Positions 24,982-34,085 of a stretch of 64,000 nucleotides of DNA are shown one piece after another (position 1 is the first letter of the stretch; every line of letters begins with the position of its first letter). Below the pieces are notes generated by a model, which saw only the letters and a program-made list of their open reading frames with translations, did no database searches and had not been told where the DNA came from. The stretch spans positions 1 through 64,000 of the forward strand of contig NZ_SCMK01000023.1 of the NCBI RefSeq assembly GCF_005503355.1, read 5' to 3'. This DNA is from Sphingomonas sp. 1F27F7B (GTDB taxonomy: Bacteria > Pseudomonadota > Alphaproteobacteria > Sphingomonadales > Sphingomonadaceae). The position numbers were made by a program, and so were the translations under genes.

Positions 24982-26711
24982 CCCGCCTGCACTCCCGCGG
25001 CACGAGCGACGCGCAAGGCGGGTGGCGCGATCTTCGGCAACACCTCGTCACGCGGCCCGAACATCTCCACTCTCCCTTCGCGCAGCACCAGGATGCGATC
25101 GACCACCGGCAGGATGCCGAGCTTGTGCGAGACGATCAGGATCGTCCGCCCTTCCGCCTTGAGTGCGCCAAGCGCAGCGATCAGCGCGGAATCGCCTTCA
25201 GCGTCGAGATGCGCGTTGGGCTCGTCAAGAATCAGGATCGGCGGATCGCGGTACACGGCGCGTGCCAGCGCGATCCGCTGTGCCTGGCCCGCGGACAAGC
25301 CCTCGCCACGCAGCTTCAACACATGCTCATAGCCCTTGGGAAGCCGGCGAATCAGCGCATCGGCGCCGACCGTCTCGGCTGCGGCGATCACCGCCGCGTC
25401 GATCGCTGCGCGATCCTCCTCGAGTTCCGCGGAGAAGCGCGCGACATTCTCCGCCACCGTGCCGGCGAACAGCGCGAAATCCTGGGGGAGATAGCCGATA
25501 TACCGGGCCAGCACCTCCGGCTCCCAGTCAATCGCATCGGCGCCGTCGAAGCGAACGGTGCCATGGTCGGGCAGCAATGCGCCGGCGATCGCGCGGACCA
25601 GAGTGGATTTCCCCGCCCCGCTCGGCCCCACGATCGCGATCACTTCGCCCGGCGCGATGCGCAGCGAGACCGAATTGAGGATCGCGCCGTCGCGCGCATC
25701 GTTGAGCACGGTCACATTCTCGAGCGCCACGGCGCCGCGCGGCGGAGGCAGCCGGGTCGGCTCCGCCGCATCCTCCGCACCGTCCAGCAATAGGGTGAGG
25801 TTGCGATAGGCCTGGTGTGCCTGGACGATCGGACGCCAGGTACCGATCAGCTGCTCGATCGGCGCGAGCGCGCGCGCGATAAGGAAGGAAGCGGCGAAGA
25901 TCGCCCCGCCCGAGATGAGATTGTCGACCGCGAGCAATGCGCCCAGCCCGAGTGCCAGCGACTGGAGCGCCAGGCGGACGAACTTGGTCGCGGTGAGGTA
26001 GCCGCCGGTCGCGAAGCCCGCATCGGTCTGCGCGTCGAGCATCGCCTCGCGCTGGCGCAACTGCCGGGCGACCATCGCCCGGCGCATCCCGAGCGCGCGG
26101 ATGCTGTCGCTCGACCCCAGCGCCGCTTCCTGATGCGCATAGGAAAGCGCGGCGATCCTCTGCGCCTGGTCCAGCCGCTTCCGGGTCGAACGCTCATTCG
26201 CCCAGGCGATCAGCGGCAACAGCGCGCAGCCGAGGATCGCGACCAGGCCGAGCCAGGGGTGCACCAGGAAGCAGACCAGAATGTAGATCGGCACCCAGGG
26301 CGCATCGAACAGCGCCAGCACACCCGCCCCGCTGAGCGTGGCGCGCATCGTGTCGAATTCGCGCAGCGCCTGGCGGGCGACCGGCAGGTCCGGGCGCCCC
26401 AGCGTGGCATCGAGGATCTGCGGCGCGAGTGCGGCATCGAGCCGAACACCGGCGCGAACCAGCAGCCGCCCGCGGATTCCGTCAAGCAGCGCCAGCGTGG
26501 CCAGCGCGAAGATCAAGACCAGCGTGAGGAAGGCCAGCGTCTGGAGACCCCGTGTCGGGATCACCCGGTCATAGACCTGAAGCATGTACAAGGTCGGCGC
26601 GATGTAGAGCAGGTTGAGGAGCGCGCTGAACACCGCTGCGGCGAACAGATGGCGACGACACAGGGCCAAGGCGGCCGCGATGCCCGGCGAAGCTAGACGC
26701 AACTTGTCCAT
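24978..26711 (-). CDS. Type I secretion ABC exporter (PrtD/HlyB-like)
   Basis: 577-residue ABC half-transporter that energises export of the RTX protein. The N-terminal half has about six membrane spans (from HLFAAAVFSALLNLLYIAPT). The nucleotide-binding domain (about 330-565) has Walker A IVGPSGAGKSTLV, signature LSAGQAQRIALARA, Walker B ILILDEPNAHLD and the switch His (IVSHK). It lacks the C39-like peptidase domain, as expected for PrtD-type RTX exporters. It is first of the two-gene exporter operon. Confidence 0.95.
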   Translation of the reverse strand: MDKLRLASPGIAAALALCRRHLFAAAVFSALLNLLYIAPTLYMLQVYDRVIPTRGLQTLAFLTLVLIFALATLALLDGIRGRLLVRAGVRLDAALAPQILDATLGRPDLPVARQALREFDTMRATLSGAGVLALFDAPWVPIYILVCFLVHPWLGLVAILGCALLPLIAWANERSTRKRLDQAQRIAALSYAHQEAALGSSDSIRALGMRRAMVARQLRQREAMLDAQTDAGFATGGYLTATKFVRLALQSLALGLGALLAVDNLISGGAIFAASFLIARALAPIEQLIGTWRPIVQAHQAYRNLTLLLDGAEDAAEPTRLPPPRGAVALENVTVLNDARDGAILNSVSLRIAPGEVIAIVGPSGAGKSTLVRAIAGALLPDHGTVRFDGADAIDWEPEVLARYIGYLPQDFALFAGTVAENVARFSAELEEDRAAIDAAVIAAAETVGADALIRRLPKGYEHVLKLRGEGLSAGQAQRIALARAVYRDPPILILDEPNAHLDAEGDSALIAALGALKAEGRTILIVSHKLGILPVVDRILVLREGRVEMFGPRDEVLPKIAPPALRVARAAGVQAG

Positions 26712-26991
26712 GGCTCGATCCGGAAAGAACCCCCGTGCGTGGGGGATGCCCGCATCGCTTCGCCCCGGCCCGACACCGCTACCGGATCAACATGACGCTT
26801 TCCCGGAGAAAAACCCCCGGATCGGCTCCGCATGCGCGATTGTAGCCACAATCGACAAAACCCGGAACGGTTCGGCCTGGTCTCCGGCGACCGGCCCCGG
26901 CGAACCCGGAACCATCGGCCCGGCGGATCGCTTGCCGCACCATGGATGCAACCGGTCTCCGCGACGTGAAGACTCCTTCGGGGCGAGACGC

Positions 26992-27804
26992 ATGAAGCGC
27001 CTGATCGCCTTCGATCTCGACGGCACGCTCGCCCCGAGCAAGCAGATGCTCACCAGCGCAATGGCCGCGATGTTGGCCCGGCTGCTCGAAGTCGCCGATG
27101 CGGCCGTGATCTCCGGCGGCGACTGGCCGCAGTTCCAGCGCCAGGTCGCGGCGCGGCTGCAGGCCGGCACCCGGCGGGAGGGCCTGTGGCTGATGCCAAC
27201 GACCGGCACCAAGCTCTATCGCCACGCCGGCGCATGGCGGGAAATCTATGCCGAGCGCTTCGACGATGCGGAGAAGCAGGCGATCCGCGCCGCGTTCGAC
27301 CGGGCACTGGCCAAGGTCGCTCTTCCCGCCGAGAAAATCTGGGGCGAACGGATCGAGGATCGCGGAAGCCAGTTCACCTTTTCCGGGCTCGGCCAACAGG
27401 CGCCGCTGGAGGCCAAGGCGCAATGGGACCCCGACCGGAGCAAGCGCGAGGCCCTGCAGGCCGAGTTGCGGCGCCTGCTGCCCCATCTCTCGATCCGGCT
27501 CGGCGGCACCACCTCCATCGACGTGACTCGCCCCGGCATCGACAAGGCGCATGCGCTGGAACGGCTCGCCGGCGAAAGCGGCATCCCCATCGCCGACATG
27601 CTGTTCGTCGGTGATGCCCTGTATCCCGGCGGCAATGACGAGCCCGCGCGCGCGACCGGCATCGATGCCATCCAGGTTCGCGACCCCACCGAGACCGGCA
27701 CCGTCATCGCCACCGTCACCGCCTGCCTGCGCGACCAGGCGCGGCCGCCCGCACTTTCCACCCGCCAGCTTTCCGCCGAACCTGGGCACCGGCCAGGAAT
27801 TTGA
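26992..27804 (+). CDS. HAD-IIB family phosphatase/phosphomutase-like protein
   Basis: 270-residue HAD-superfamily protein. Motif I is FDLDGTLAPSK near residue 7, motif II VISGGDWPQF, motif III includes DKAHALERLAG, and motif IV MLFVGDALYPGGNDEPA. The cap shape and spacing fit the IIB class that includes eukaryote-type phosphomannomutase and sucrose-phosphate phosphatase. The substrate is probably a sugar phosphate, which would suit nearby glycan genes, but it cannot be named. The ATG at 26,992 directly precedes the conserved MKRLIAFDLDGT. It is monocistronic. Confidence 0.8.
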   Translation: MKRLIAFDLDGTLAPSKQMLTSAMAAMLARLLEVADAAVISGGDWPQFQRQVAARLQAGTRREGLWLMPTTGTKLYRHAGAWREIYAERFDDAEKQAIRAAFDRALAKVALPAEKIWGERIEDRGSQFTFSGLGQQAPLEAKAQWDPDRSKREALQAELRRLLPHLSIRLGGTTSIDVTRPGIDKAHALERLAGESGIPIADMLFVGDALYPGGNDEPARATGIDAIQVRDPTETGTVIATVTACLRDQARPPALSTRQLSAEPGHRPGI

Positions 27805-27858
27805 ACCAAAGTCGTTGAATTAAAAGCTATTTGCCTTGGCGGAAATCCACCTGGAATT

Positions 27859-27866
27859 ATGGTTAA
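27859..27866 (-). promoter_or_regulatory. Possible CtrA half-site upstream of fliQ
   Basis: The minus strand reads TTAACCAT, the half-motif bound by the alphaproteobacterial cell-cycle regulator CtrA, 59-66 bp before the fliQ start. TTAA also occurs about 40 bp upstream. In Caulobacter fliQR is CtrA-controlled. A single 8-mer can occur by chance. Confidence 0.3.
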
Positions 27867-27924
27867 CGAATCCGTGCCGAATCGTCGATTCGGGGCGGGA
27901 AATCGGAAAATCCGGGGGGATTTC

Positions 27925-28194
27925 GTGGAAGCCGACCGCGCGCTCAATTTGCTCGACGACATGTTGTGGAACTGCCTGATCGTCGCCGGGCCGGTGTTGC
28001 TCGCCACGCTGGTCGTCGGCGTGCTGATCAGCATCTTGCAGGTAGCGACGCAGATGCAGGAAATGACGCTGAGCTACGTGCCCAAGCTGCTCGTGGCGGC
28101 GATGCTGCTCATCCTGCTGGGCCCCTGGATGATCGCGCGGATCACCGATTTCGCGCGCGGCCTGTACCTGGTGATCCCTACGCTCGCGAGCTGA
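27925..28194 (+). CDS. fliQ: Flagellar export-gate protein FliQ
   Basis: 89-residue, two-span membrane protein of the type III export gate, which assembles with FliP and FliR. LLATLVVGVLISILQVATQM and TLSYVPKLLVAAMLLILLGP are the two helices, with the conserved Q-x-T-Q-x-x-E-x-T-L loop. The GTG start gives the normal family length and has GGGGGGA upstream; an ATG at or before 27,859 would add an atypical tail. First gene of fliQ-fliR-flhB-flhA. Confidence 0.95.
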   Translation: MEADRALNLLDDMLWNCLIVAGPVLLATLVVGVLISILQVATQMQEMTLSYVPKLLVAAMLLILLGPWMIARITDFARGLYLVIPTLAS

Positions 28195-28196
28195 TC

Positions 28197-28952
28197 ATGG
28201 GCGACCTGACCGACCAGGCGGTGGCCGTCCTGCTGCTTAGCCTGCGCATCGCGCCGACGCTGAGCTTCGCACAGCCCTTCACGCTCTTGCGCATTCCGGC
28301 GATGATAAGGCTGATCCTGGCGATCGCCCTTTCCGCCTGGCTGGTTTCCGGCAATCCCGACGCGACCTGGCGCGCGCCCTTCCGGGACGCCGGCCTGCCG
28401 GTGGTCGTGCTGGGCGAGCTCTTCCTGGGCGTGTCGCTCGCGCTTGCGCTCCAGCTCGCCTTCGCGGCGCTGCTCACTGCCGGGCGGGCGATCGACATCC
28501 AGGCCGGATTCGGGCTGGCGGTGCTGGTCGATCCCACCACACGCGCGCAGATGCCGCTGGCCGGCACATTCTTCGCCTATGCCGGGGCCGCGATATTCTT
28601 CGCGATCGGCGCACCCGAGGACCTGCTGGCGATCTGGGCGGCCTCGGTGGAGAAAGTGCCGCTCGGCGCCGCGCGCCTGGGCGGCGATCCGGCGCCGTTG
28701 ATCGAATATATGGGCACGGTGTTCCTGATGGCGATCGGACTCGCAGGGATCGTGCTGCTGGTGCTGTTCCTGCTCGACCTGATCGTCGCCTTCCTCTCGC
28801 GCACCCTGCCGCAGATGAACGTGCTGCTCCTCGGCTTCCAGGTGAAGGCGCTGGCGACCATCGCGGCGCTGCCGCTCGCTCTCTCCTTCTCGGGCGCGCT
28901 GTTCGCCCGGCTGATGCGCACTGCGCTCGAAACCATGCCGCGGCTGATCTGA
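28197..28952 (+). CDS. fliR: Flagellar export-gate protein FliR
   Basis: 251-residue polytopic inner-membrane protein, a component of the FliPQR export pore. It has about six hydrophobic helices. Family features include LRIAPTLSFAQPF at the N-terminus, GRAIDIQAGFGLAVLVDPTT in the middle and DLIVAFLSRTLPQMNVLLLG near the end. It starts 2 bp after the fliQ stop and ends 1 bp before flhB. Confidence 0.95.
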   Translation: MGDLTDQAVAVLLLSLRIAPTLSFAQPFTLLRIPAMIRLILAIALSAWLVSGNPDATWRAPFRDAGLPVVVLGELFLGVSLALALQLAFAALLTAGRAIDIQAGFGLAVLVDPTTRAQMPLAGTFFAYAGAAIFFAIGAPEDLLAIWAASVEKVPLGAARLGGDPAPLIEYMGTVFLMAIGLAGIVLLVLFLLDLIVAFLSRTLPQMNVLLLGFQVKALATIAALPLALSFSGALFARLMRTALETMPRLI

Positions 28953-28953
28953 C

Positions 28954-30027
28954 ATGGCCGAGCAGGAGCAGAACCGCAGCGAGGCGCCGACGCCCTTCAA
29001 GCTGAAGAAGGCGCGCGAGAAGGGCATGGTCGCGCGCAGCGCCGAGCTGGGCTTCCTCGGCGGGCTGGTCGCGCTGGCCGGCTTCGGGGCGGTGGCGGGG
29101 CCGGCGATGGTCGGCGAGATCGCCGAGCTGATGCGCAAGGCCTTCTCCGCCGGCATCGACCGGGCGGGCGATCCCGAACAGGCCCAGGCGATGATCGGCA
29201 CCATCGCCTGGGCGGCGATCCAGCCGCTCGCCCTGCTCGGCGGCACGATCATGGCGGTGGTGATCTTCCTCGAGATCCTCCAGCTGCGCGGGCTGATCTT
29301 CACGACGCAGCCGCTCAAGCCCGACTTCAACCGGCTCAACCCCGCCACCGGCCTCAAACGGCTCTTCTCGATGCGGATGCTCAAGGAGACGCTGAAGACA
29401 GTACTCAAGTCCGCGGTCTATGCGATCGCCGCCTGGTTCGTCGTCCAGGATGCCATCGCCCGCTTCGCGATCGCCGCGAGCGACGGCGAGCGGCTGGCCG
29501 AGGCGCTTGCCGGCGCGGGGCTGCGACTGGTCTTCGTGTTCATCGCGATCGCCATCGGCTTCGTCATCCTCGACCAGGTGCTGGTCCGCGGCGAGTTCCT
29601 CAAGCAGATGCGGATGAGCCGCCGCGAAGTGACGCGCGAGGCCAAGGACCGCGAGGGCGATCCGCGCATCAAGCGGAAGCGCAAGCAGCTCCATGCGGAA
29701 TTCGCCAAGCAGAGCGAAGGCCTGGGCACACTGCCGGGATCGGATCTGGTGGTGGTCAATCCCGAGCATTTCGCCGTGGCGCTGCGCTACGATGCCGAGC
29801 GGATGATCGCGCCCGAAGTCTCGGCGAAGGGCCGCAACCGCTTCGCGCTGGCGATCAAGGACGAGGCGTTCCGCCTGGGCATCCCCATCCTCGAGCGGCC
29901 GCCGCTGGCGCGCACTCTCTTCCGCGCCTGCCAGGCGGGCGGTGCGATCCCCCCTTCCACCTATGAGGCAGTGGCCGAGCTCTACATCGCGCTCCGCCGG
30001 GCCTCGCACCATCCGGAAACCGCATGA
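28954..30027 (+). CDS. flhB: Flagellar export switch protein FlhB
   Basis: 357-residue export-gate protein that switches substrate class after self-cleavage. The N-terminus is typical (NRSEAPTPFKLKKAREKGMV), with four membrane spans and a basic linker (DREGDPRIKRKRKQ). The autocleavage site reads VVNPEHFAVALRYD: Asn-Pro is kept, but NPEH replaces the usual NPTH. The C-terminus keeps IPILERPPLARTLF. It overlaps flhA by 4 bp. Confidence 0.96.
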   Translation: MAEQEQNRSEAPTPFKLKKAREKGMVARSAELGFLGGLVALAGFGAVAGPAMVGEIAELMRKAFSAGIDRAGDPEQAQAMIGTIAWAAIQPLALLGGTIMAVVIFLEILQLRGLIFTTQPLKPDFNRLNPATGLKRLFSMRMLKETLKTVLKSAVYAIAAWFVVQDAIARFAIAASDGERLAEALAGAGLRLVFVFIAIAIGFVILDQVLVRGEFLKQMRMSRREVTREAKDREGDPRIKRKRKQLHAEFAKQSEGLGTLPGSDLVVVNPEHFAVALRYDAERMIAPEVSAKGRNRFALAIKDEAFRLGIPILERPPLARTLFRACQAGGAIPPSTYEAVAELYIALRRASHHPETA

Positions 30028-32054
30028 TGCTCGACAAGCTGTTCCGCAACCAGAAGGACCTGGCGCTGGTCGGCGCGACGATCGCGATCCTCGTGATCCT
30101 GTTCGTGCCGATCCCGCCGGCCTTTCTCGACCTGGCGATCATCGTCAATTTCGGCCTGGGGCTGACGATCATGCTGCTGACCTTCTATGTCGGCAAGCCG
30201 GTGGAGTTCTCGACCTTCCCCTCGCTGCTGCTCGTCGCGACGCTCTACCGCCTGTCGCTGAACGTCGCCGCCACGCGCCTCATCCTGACCGGCGGCAATG
30301 CCGGCGACGTGATCGGATCGATCGGCGCCTTTGCGGTGCAGGGCAATTTCGTGATCGGCCTGGTCGTCTTCGCGATCCTCGTCGTCGTCCAATATGTCGT
30401 GGTGACCAGCGGCGCCCAGCGCGTCTCCGAAGTCGCGGCGCGCTTCACGCTGGACTCGATGCCGGGCCAGCAGATGAGCATCGACGCCGATCTCAACATG
30501 GGCCTGATCGACCAGAAGGAAGCGGTGCGCCGGCGCGAGGAACTTGAGAAGGAAGCCAGCTTCTACGGCGCGATGGACGGCGCCTCGAAATTCGTGAAGG
30601 GCGACGCGATCGCCGGCATCATCATCCTGCTGATCAACATCATCGCCGGCTGGATCGTCGGCGTCAGCCAGATGGGCATGGAGTGGCCTGAGGCGCTGCA
30701 GCACTTCACGCTGCTGACCATCGGCGACGGCATCGCCACCCAGCTGCCCGCGCTGATCATCTCGATCGCCACCGGCATCATCGTCACGCGCTCGGCGGCG
30801 GACCGCCAGCTTTCCACCGAAGTGTTCCGCCAGCTGGCGTCCGAGCCGCGCATCCCGCTGATCGTCGCGGCGGTGCTGCTGGCGCTTATGCTGATGCCGG
30901 GCATGCCGAAATGGCCGATCCTGCTGATCGGCGCGGCCGCCGGCTTCGCATGGTGGCGCCTCCGCCGCCGCACCGCCGCGCTGGCCGATGCCGAGGAGGA
31001 CGCGACCGACCCGACGACGGCATCGGGCACCGCGCCGCTGCCCGCGGTCGAGATCCGCTTCGGGAGCGAGCTCGGCCAGGCCTGGGACAAGGAAGGCGCC
31101 CTGATCCTCGAGCGCCTCGCCGGGCTGCGCCGGGCGCAGGAACAGGAGCTCGGCATCGGCTTCCCCGCGGTCAAGCTCGTCGACGGCCAGGGGCTCGGCA
31201 GCTTCGAATATGAAGTGCGGCTGTTCGGCGCCCGCTATGGCGCCGCCGAGATCCGGCCCGAGCGGGTGCTGGCGATCGCCAATCAGGGCGCCAGATCCAG
31301 GCTGGCCGGCGAGGAAACGGTGGACCCCGCCTTTGGCATGCCCGCCTTCTGGATCGCGGAGAGCGAGACGCGCGCAGCGCGCGACGCGGGCTACACGATC
31401 ATCGATCCGATCACGCTGATGGTCACGCATTTCGGCGAGATCATCCGCAGCGAGACTTCGACCCTGCTCACTCGCGCCACCGTCGCCGGGCTGCTGGGCG
31501 AAGTGCGCGAGCGCCAGCCCGGGCTGGTCGAGGACCTGATCCCCAACACGCTGACGCTTTCCGACGTGCAGCGCGTACTGCAGAACCTCCTGGGCGAGGG
31601 CGTGTCGATCGCCAATCTCGACCTGATCGTCGAACATCTCGTCGACCTGGCCCGCACCCAGAAGGACCCGATCGAGCTGACCGAACAGATCCGGCAGCGG
31701 ATGAGCTATGCCATCTGCCACCAGCTGCGCGGCAGCCATGGCGACCTGGCCGTGCTCAGCCTCGATCCGCGCGTGGAGAACCAGATCGTCGCCAGCATCG
31801 GCGCCAATGCCGGCCACAGCTCGCTCGCGGTCGAGCCGCGCCTGGCCGAGCAGATCATCCGCCGCCTCGCCCCAATGAGCGAGGAGATGTTCCGCCAGGG
31901 CCGCGCGCCGGTGCTGCTCTGCGGCGGCGAGATCCGCCGCCATCTGAAGAACCTCACGCGCCGCAGCATCCCCAAGCTCTCGATCCTGTCGGTGAGCGAG
32001 ATCCCGATGCGGGTAAGTCTGAAATCGTTCGACGTGGTCCGGCTGGAGGGATGA
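30024..32054 (+). CDS. flhA: Flagellar export protein FlhA
   Basis: 676-residue, slightly short but complete FlhA. Residues 1-310 hold about eight membrane spans with the FHIPEP-family signature (PSLLLVATLYRLSLNVAATR and DGASKFVKGDAIAGIII). The cytoplasmic domain (about 340-676) is the docking platform for chaperone-substrate complexes, with YTIIDPITLMVTHFGEIIR and MSYAICHQLRG. Last gene of the plus-strand export operon. A 546-bp non-coding stretch separates it from the convergent operon. Confidence 0.96.
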   Translation: MMLDKLFRNQKDLALVGATIAILVILFVPIPPAFLDLAIIVNFGLGLTIMLLTFYVGKPVEFSTFPSLLLVATLYRLSLNVAATRLILTGGNAGDVIGSIGAFAVQGNFVIGLVVFAILVVVQYVVVTSGAQRVSEVAARFTLDSMPGQQMSIDADLNMGLIDQKEAVRRREELEKEASFYGAMDGASKFVKGDAIAGIIILLINIIAGWIVGVSQMGMEWPEALQHFTLLTIGDGIATQLPALIISIATGIIVTRSAADRQLSTEVFRQLASEPRIPLIVAAVLLALMLMPGMPKWPILLIGAAAGFAWWRLRRRTAALADAEEDATDPTTASGTAPLPAVEIRFGSELGQAWDKEGALILERLAGLRRAQEQELGIGFPAVKLVDGQGLGSFEYEVRLFGARYGAAEIRPERVLAIANQGARSRLAGEETVDPAFGMPAFWIAESETRAARDAGYTIIDPITLMVTHFGEIIRSETSTLLTRATVAGLLGEVRERQPGLVEDLIPNTLTLSDVQRVLQNLLGEGVSIANLDLIVEHLVDLARTQKDPIELTEQIRQRMSYAICHQLRGSHGDLAVLSLDPRVENQIVASIGANAGHSSLAVEPRLAEQIIRRLAPMSEEMFRQGRAPVLLCGGEIRRHLKNLTRRSIPKLSILSVSEIPMRVSLKSFDVVRLEG

Positions 32055-32226
32055 GCGCGGGCCGGCATTTCCCACATCGCCAGCGCGCAGTCGCCGAAAG
32101 TCGCGAAGTTCACGCGAATACGCGATTCTCACGGCGCTCAATTCCGCCTCGGTTTGCGGATTGTCGTCCATCTCGCAGCATCCTTGCGCGAGCGTGATCC
32201 CATCTTTCCAACAGAGGCAAAGAGCG

Positions 32227-32245
32227 GCCGGACCGGAGGTCCGGC
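32227..32245. terminator. Hairpin downstream of flhA
   Basis: Perfect 8-bp arms with a 3-nt loop, 173 bp after the flhA stop. There is no T-run, so factor-independent termination is uncertain. Confidence 0.4.
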
Positions 32246-32417
32246 TGCGCGAGCCAAGCAGCTGAAATCCTACATTGCAAGCCGCCGCCGCCCGAATGGC
32301 GGCATGGTTTGGGAGAGGGGCGCCATCGGCAAGCCGAGGATCGCAGTTTCCGCAGATGACCCGCCACCCCGGCCTTGTTCGGCACTTATCCCCTTCAGGC
32401 AAGGACGGTCCAATAGC

Positions 32418-32552
32418 CGTCATCCCCGCGAAGGCGGGGATCCAGGGTAATGCGGGATATCGGCACCACCGCGCGAACGCTGTCCGGAGAGGGCAGGACC
32501 GCCACACTCGTTCCGCGCCTGGCCCTGGATCCCCGCCTGCGCGGGGATGACG
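32418..32552. repeat. Inverted pair of a dispersed intergenic repeat (REP-like)
   Basis: Arm 1 (32,418-32,447) and arm 2 (32,523-32,552) are inverted copies sharing about 28 of 30 bases. Each contains its own small hairpin (CCCCGC...GCGGGG). Arm 1 extends rightwards with GCGGGATATCGGC (32,452-32,464), which is also found in inverse orientation at 49,500-49,512 next to a related hairpin. Such pairs between convergent genes often act as bidirectional terminators or RNA-stability elements. Confidence 0.75.
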
Positions 32553-32600
32553 ACGGGAAATCAGATGCTTGTTTGAGTTCTCAACCTAGGGGCTCCGCCC

Positions 32601-33722
32601 CTATCGCGCGCCCAGCTTCATCAGCGAATGCGCCAGGGTCTTGCCGTCGCTGCCGATCGGCGTGTGGAGCGCGGTCTCGAAGATCCTGGCGGCGCGCTCG
32701 CGATTCCCCTCGCCCGCCGCGAGCAGCATCGACGCCAGCGCCGCCGAGAAGCTCTCCCGATCGAGGCGCATCGCAATCGCGGTGCGACGGCGCGCTTCCT
32801 CGACATGGCCGTCGAGCAGCTCGATCACCCCGATCGAACCCTGCGCCTCGCCGAAACTGTCGTCGAGCGCCAGCGCCTTCTCGAAGCGGGCGCGACCGGC
32901 GGCGCGATCCCCGGCCAGGACATGCGCCCAGCCCGCCGCGATCCAGGAGCCGAGATGCGTGCCGAACATCTCGGCGCCCTTGTCGAGATCGCGCGCGGCC
33001 TCCGCCTGGTCGCCGCCCAGCATGCGGGTAAGCCCGAGCCCGATCCAGGCCCGGGGCGCGCCGGGCGCACGGGCAAGCGCCGCCTCGAACAGCTCCGCCG
33101 CGGCAGCCGGATCGTCCTCGCTCAGCGCGAGCGTGCCGAGCGTGGTGAGTGCGTCGGGATGGTCGCCCGCCACGCGCGCGGTACGCGCCGCGAGATCGGT
33201 GTCCTCGATATCGATCGCCAGCGTCGAGACGATGGCGTTCAGCCCGCGATGCTCGGGATGGAGCGCGATCAGCGCACGCGCCCGCTCCACCGCGCGATCG
33301 AACTGGCCGAGCTCGTGCAGCAGCTGCACTTCCAGCTGCGCCGCCTGGGGCAAGGCGGCGCTGGTCGCCATGTCGAGCGCCGCCAGCGCCTCGTCGAAGC
33401 GCTTGGCCATGGCGAGCGACCAGGCGAGGTTGAAGCGCACTGGCGGCGCATCCGCCCCGCCGGCGAGCAACGCGGCATAGATATCGGCGGCGTGCGGCCA
33501 GTCGAGCCGGCGCATCGCGACGAGCCCGGCCAGATGCTGCGCCTGGGGCGGCAGCGGCTGGAGCCGGGCATGGCGATCAAGCAGCGCCTCGGCGGCATCG
33601 AGGCGCTCTTCGGCGAATGCGGCTTCCGCGGCATCGGCGATCAGCGCGACATTGTCCGGATCCTCGACGAGCAACGCCGCGAGGCGATCATGGCGGCTCT
33701 GCGCGGCGGCGGTCTGGTTCAT
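32601..33722 (-). CDS. Tetratricopeptide-repeat protein at the end of the flagellar operon
   Basis: 373-residue soluble, helical protein made almost wholly of TPR-like repeats (FNLAWSLAMAKRFDEALAAL, AWIGLGLTRMLGGDQAEAAR). No signal peptide or membrane segment. It overlaps the preceding small gene by 4 bp, so it is the last gene of the 16-kb operon. Role unknown. TPR scaffolds near flagellar genes may act in assembly, chaperoning or glycosylation, but no catalytic motif is visible. Confidence 0.8.
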   Translation of the reverse strand: MNQTAAAQSRHDRLAALLVEDPDNVALIADAAEAAFAEERLDAAEALLDRHARLQPLPPQAQHLAGLVAMRRLDWPHAADIYAALLAGGADAPPVRFNLAWSLAMAKRFDEALAALDMATSAALPQAAQLEVQLLHELGQFDRAVERARALIALHPEHRGLNAIVSTLAIDIEDTDLAARTARVAGDHPDALTTLGTLALSEDDPAAAAELFEAALARAPGAPRAWIGLGLTRMLGGDQAEAARDLDKGAEMFGTHLGSWIAAGWAHVLAGDRAAGRARFEKALALDDSFGEAQGSIGVIELLDGHVEEARRRTAIAMRLDRESFSAALASMLLAAGEGNRERAARIFETALHTPIGSDGKTLAHSLMKLGAR

Positions 33723-34072
33723 GCTCGTGATTCCCTCAACTGGGCCAGGGCCCTGTCCATCAATTGGCGCCCCTCGGGCGTCTCGCCGATCATCCGGCTC
33801 ACCTGATCGACAATGGCGATCAGCGCCGGATCATTCCCCACGGCTTCGCCGAACTGCTCGGCAAGCAGGCCGCGGACCATCGCCCGGCGCAATTCCTCTT
33901 CGTCCAGCGTATCGAGCGCGGCAAGCGCACGGACCCGATCGAGCGGGCGCGCGGACGATGCCTCTGCACGCGCCGTCCGCCCCTGCCGCGCCGTGCCGCG
34001 ATTGCGGCTCGTCCGTTGCAGCTGCTCCTGCAGGAGCAGCAACACCTGATCGACATTGCCGATGCGAGTCAT
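33719..34072 (-). CDS. Small helical protein of unknown function in the flagellar operon
   Basis: 117 residues, not recognised. The N-terminus (NVDQVLLLLQEQLQRTSRNR) is a charged helix, followed by a basic linker and a helical C-terminal half (LDTLDEEELRRAMVRGLLAEQ). Size and helicity would fit an export chaperone or regulator, but there is no motif to prove it. It is placed between two TPR genes and overlaps the following TPR gene by 4 bp. Coding status is supported by operon fit. Confidence 0.65.
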   Translation of the reverse strand: MTRIGNVDQVLLLLQEQLQRTSRNRGTARQGRTARAEASSARPLDRVRALAALDTLDEEELRRAMVRGLLAEQFGEAVGNDPALIAIVDQVSRMIGETPEGRQLMDRALAQLRESRA

Positions 34073-34085
34073 GCCGCGCGCGCGC

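Larger units (their letters stand above)
32055..32600. other. Non-coding convergent spacer between flhA and the flagellar minus-strand operon
   Basis: No supported gene. It contains a perfect 8-bp-arm hairpin GCCGGACC-GGA-GGTCCGGC (32,227-32,245), suited to ending flhA transcription, and an inverted pair of a dispersed GC-rich repeat (32,418-32,552). Confidence 0.6.

Noticed and set aside
32075..32175. Minus-strand fragment starting like an isoaspartyl methyltransferase (AELSAVRIAYSREL)
   Set aside because: Only about 20 residues of weak resemblance, then no continuing homology; too little to call a pseudogene.
32418..32552. CRISPR-like array
   Set aside because: Only two inverted copies with internal hairpins and no spaced direct repeats; fits a REP-like element.
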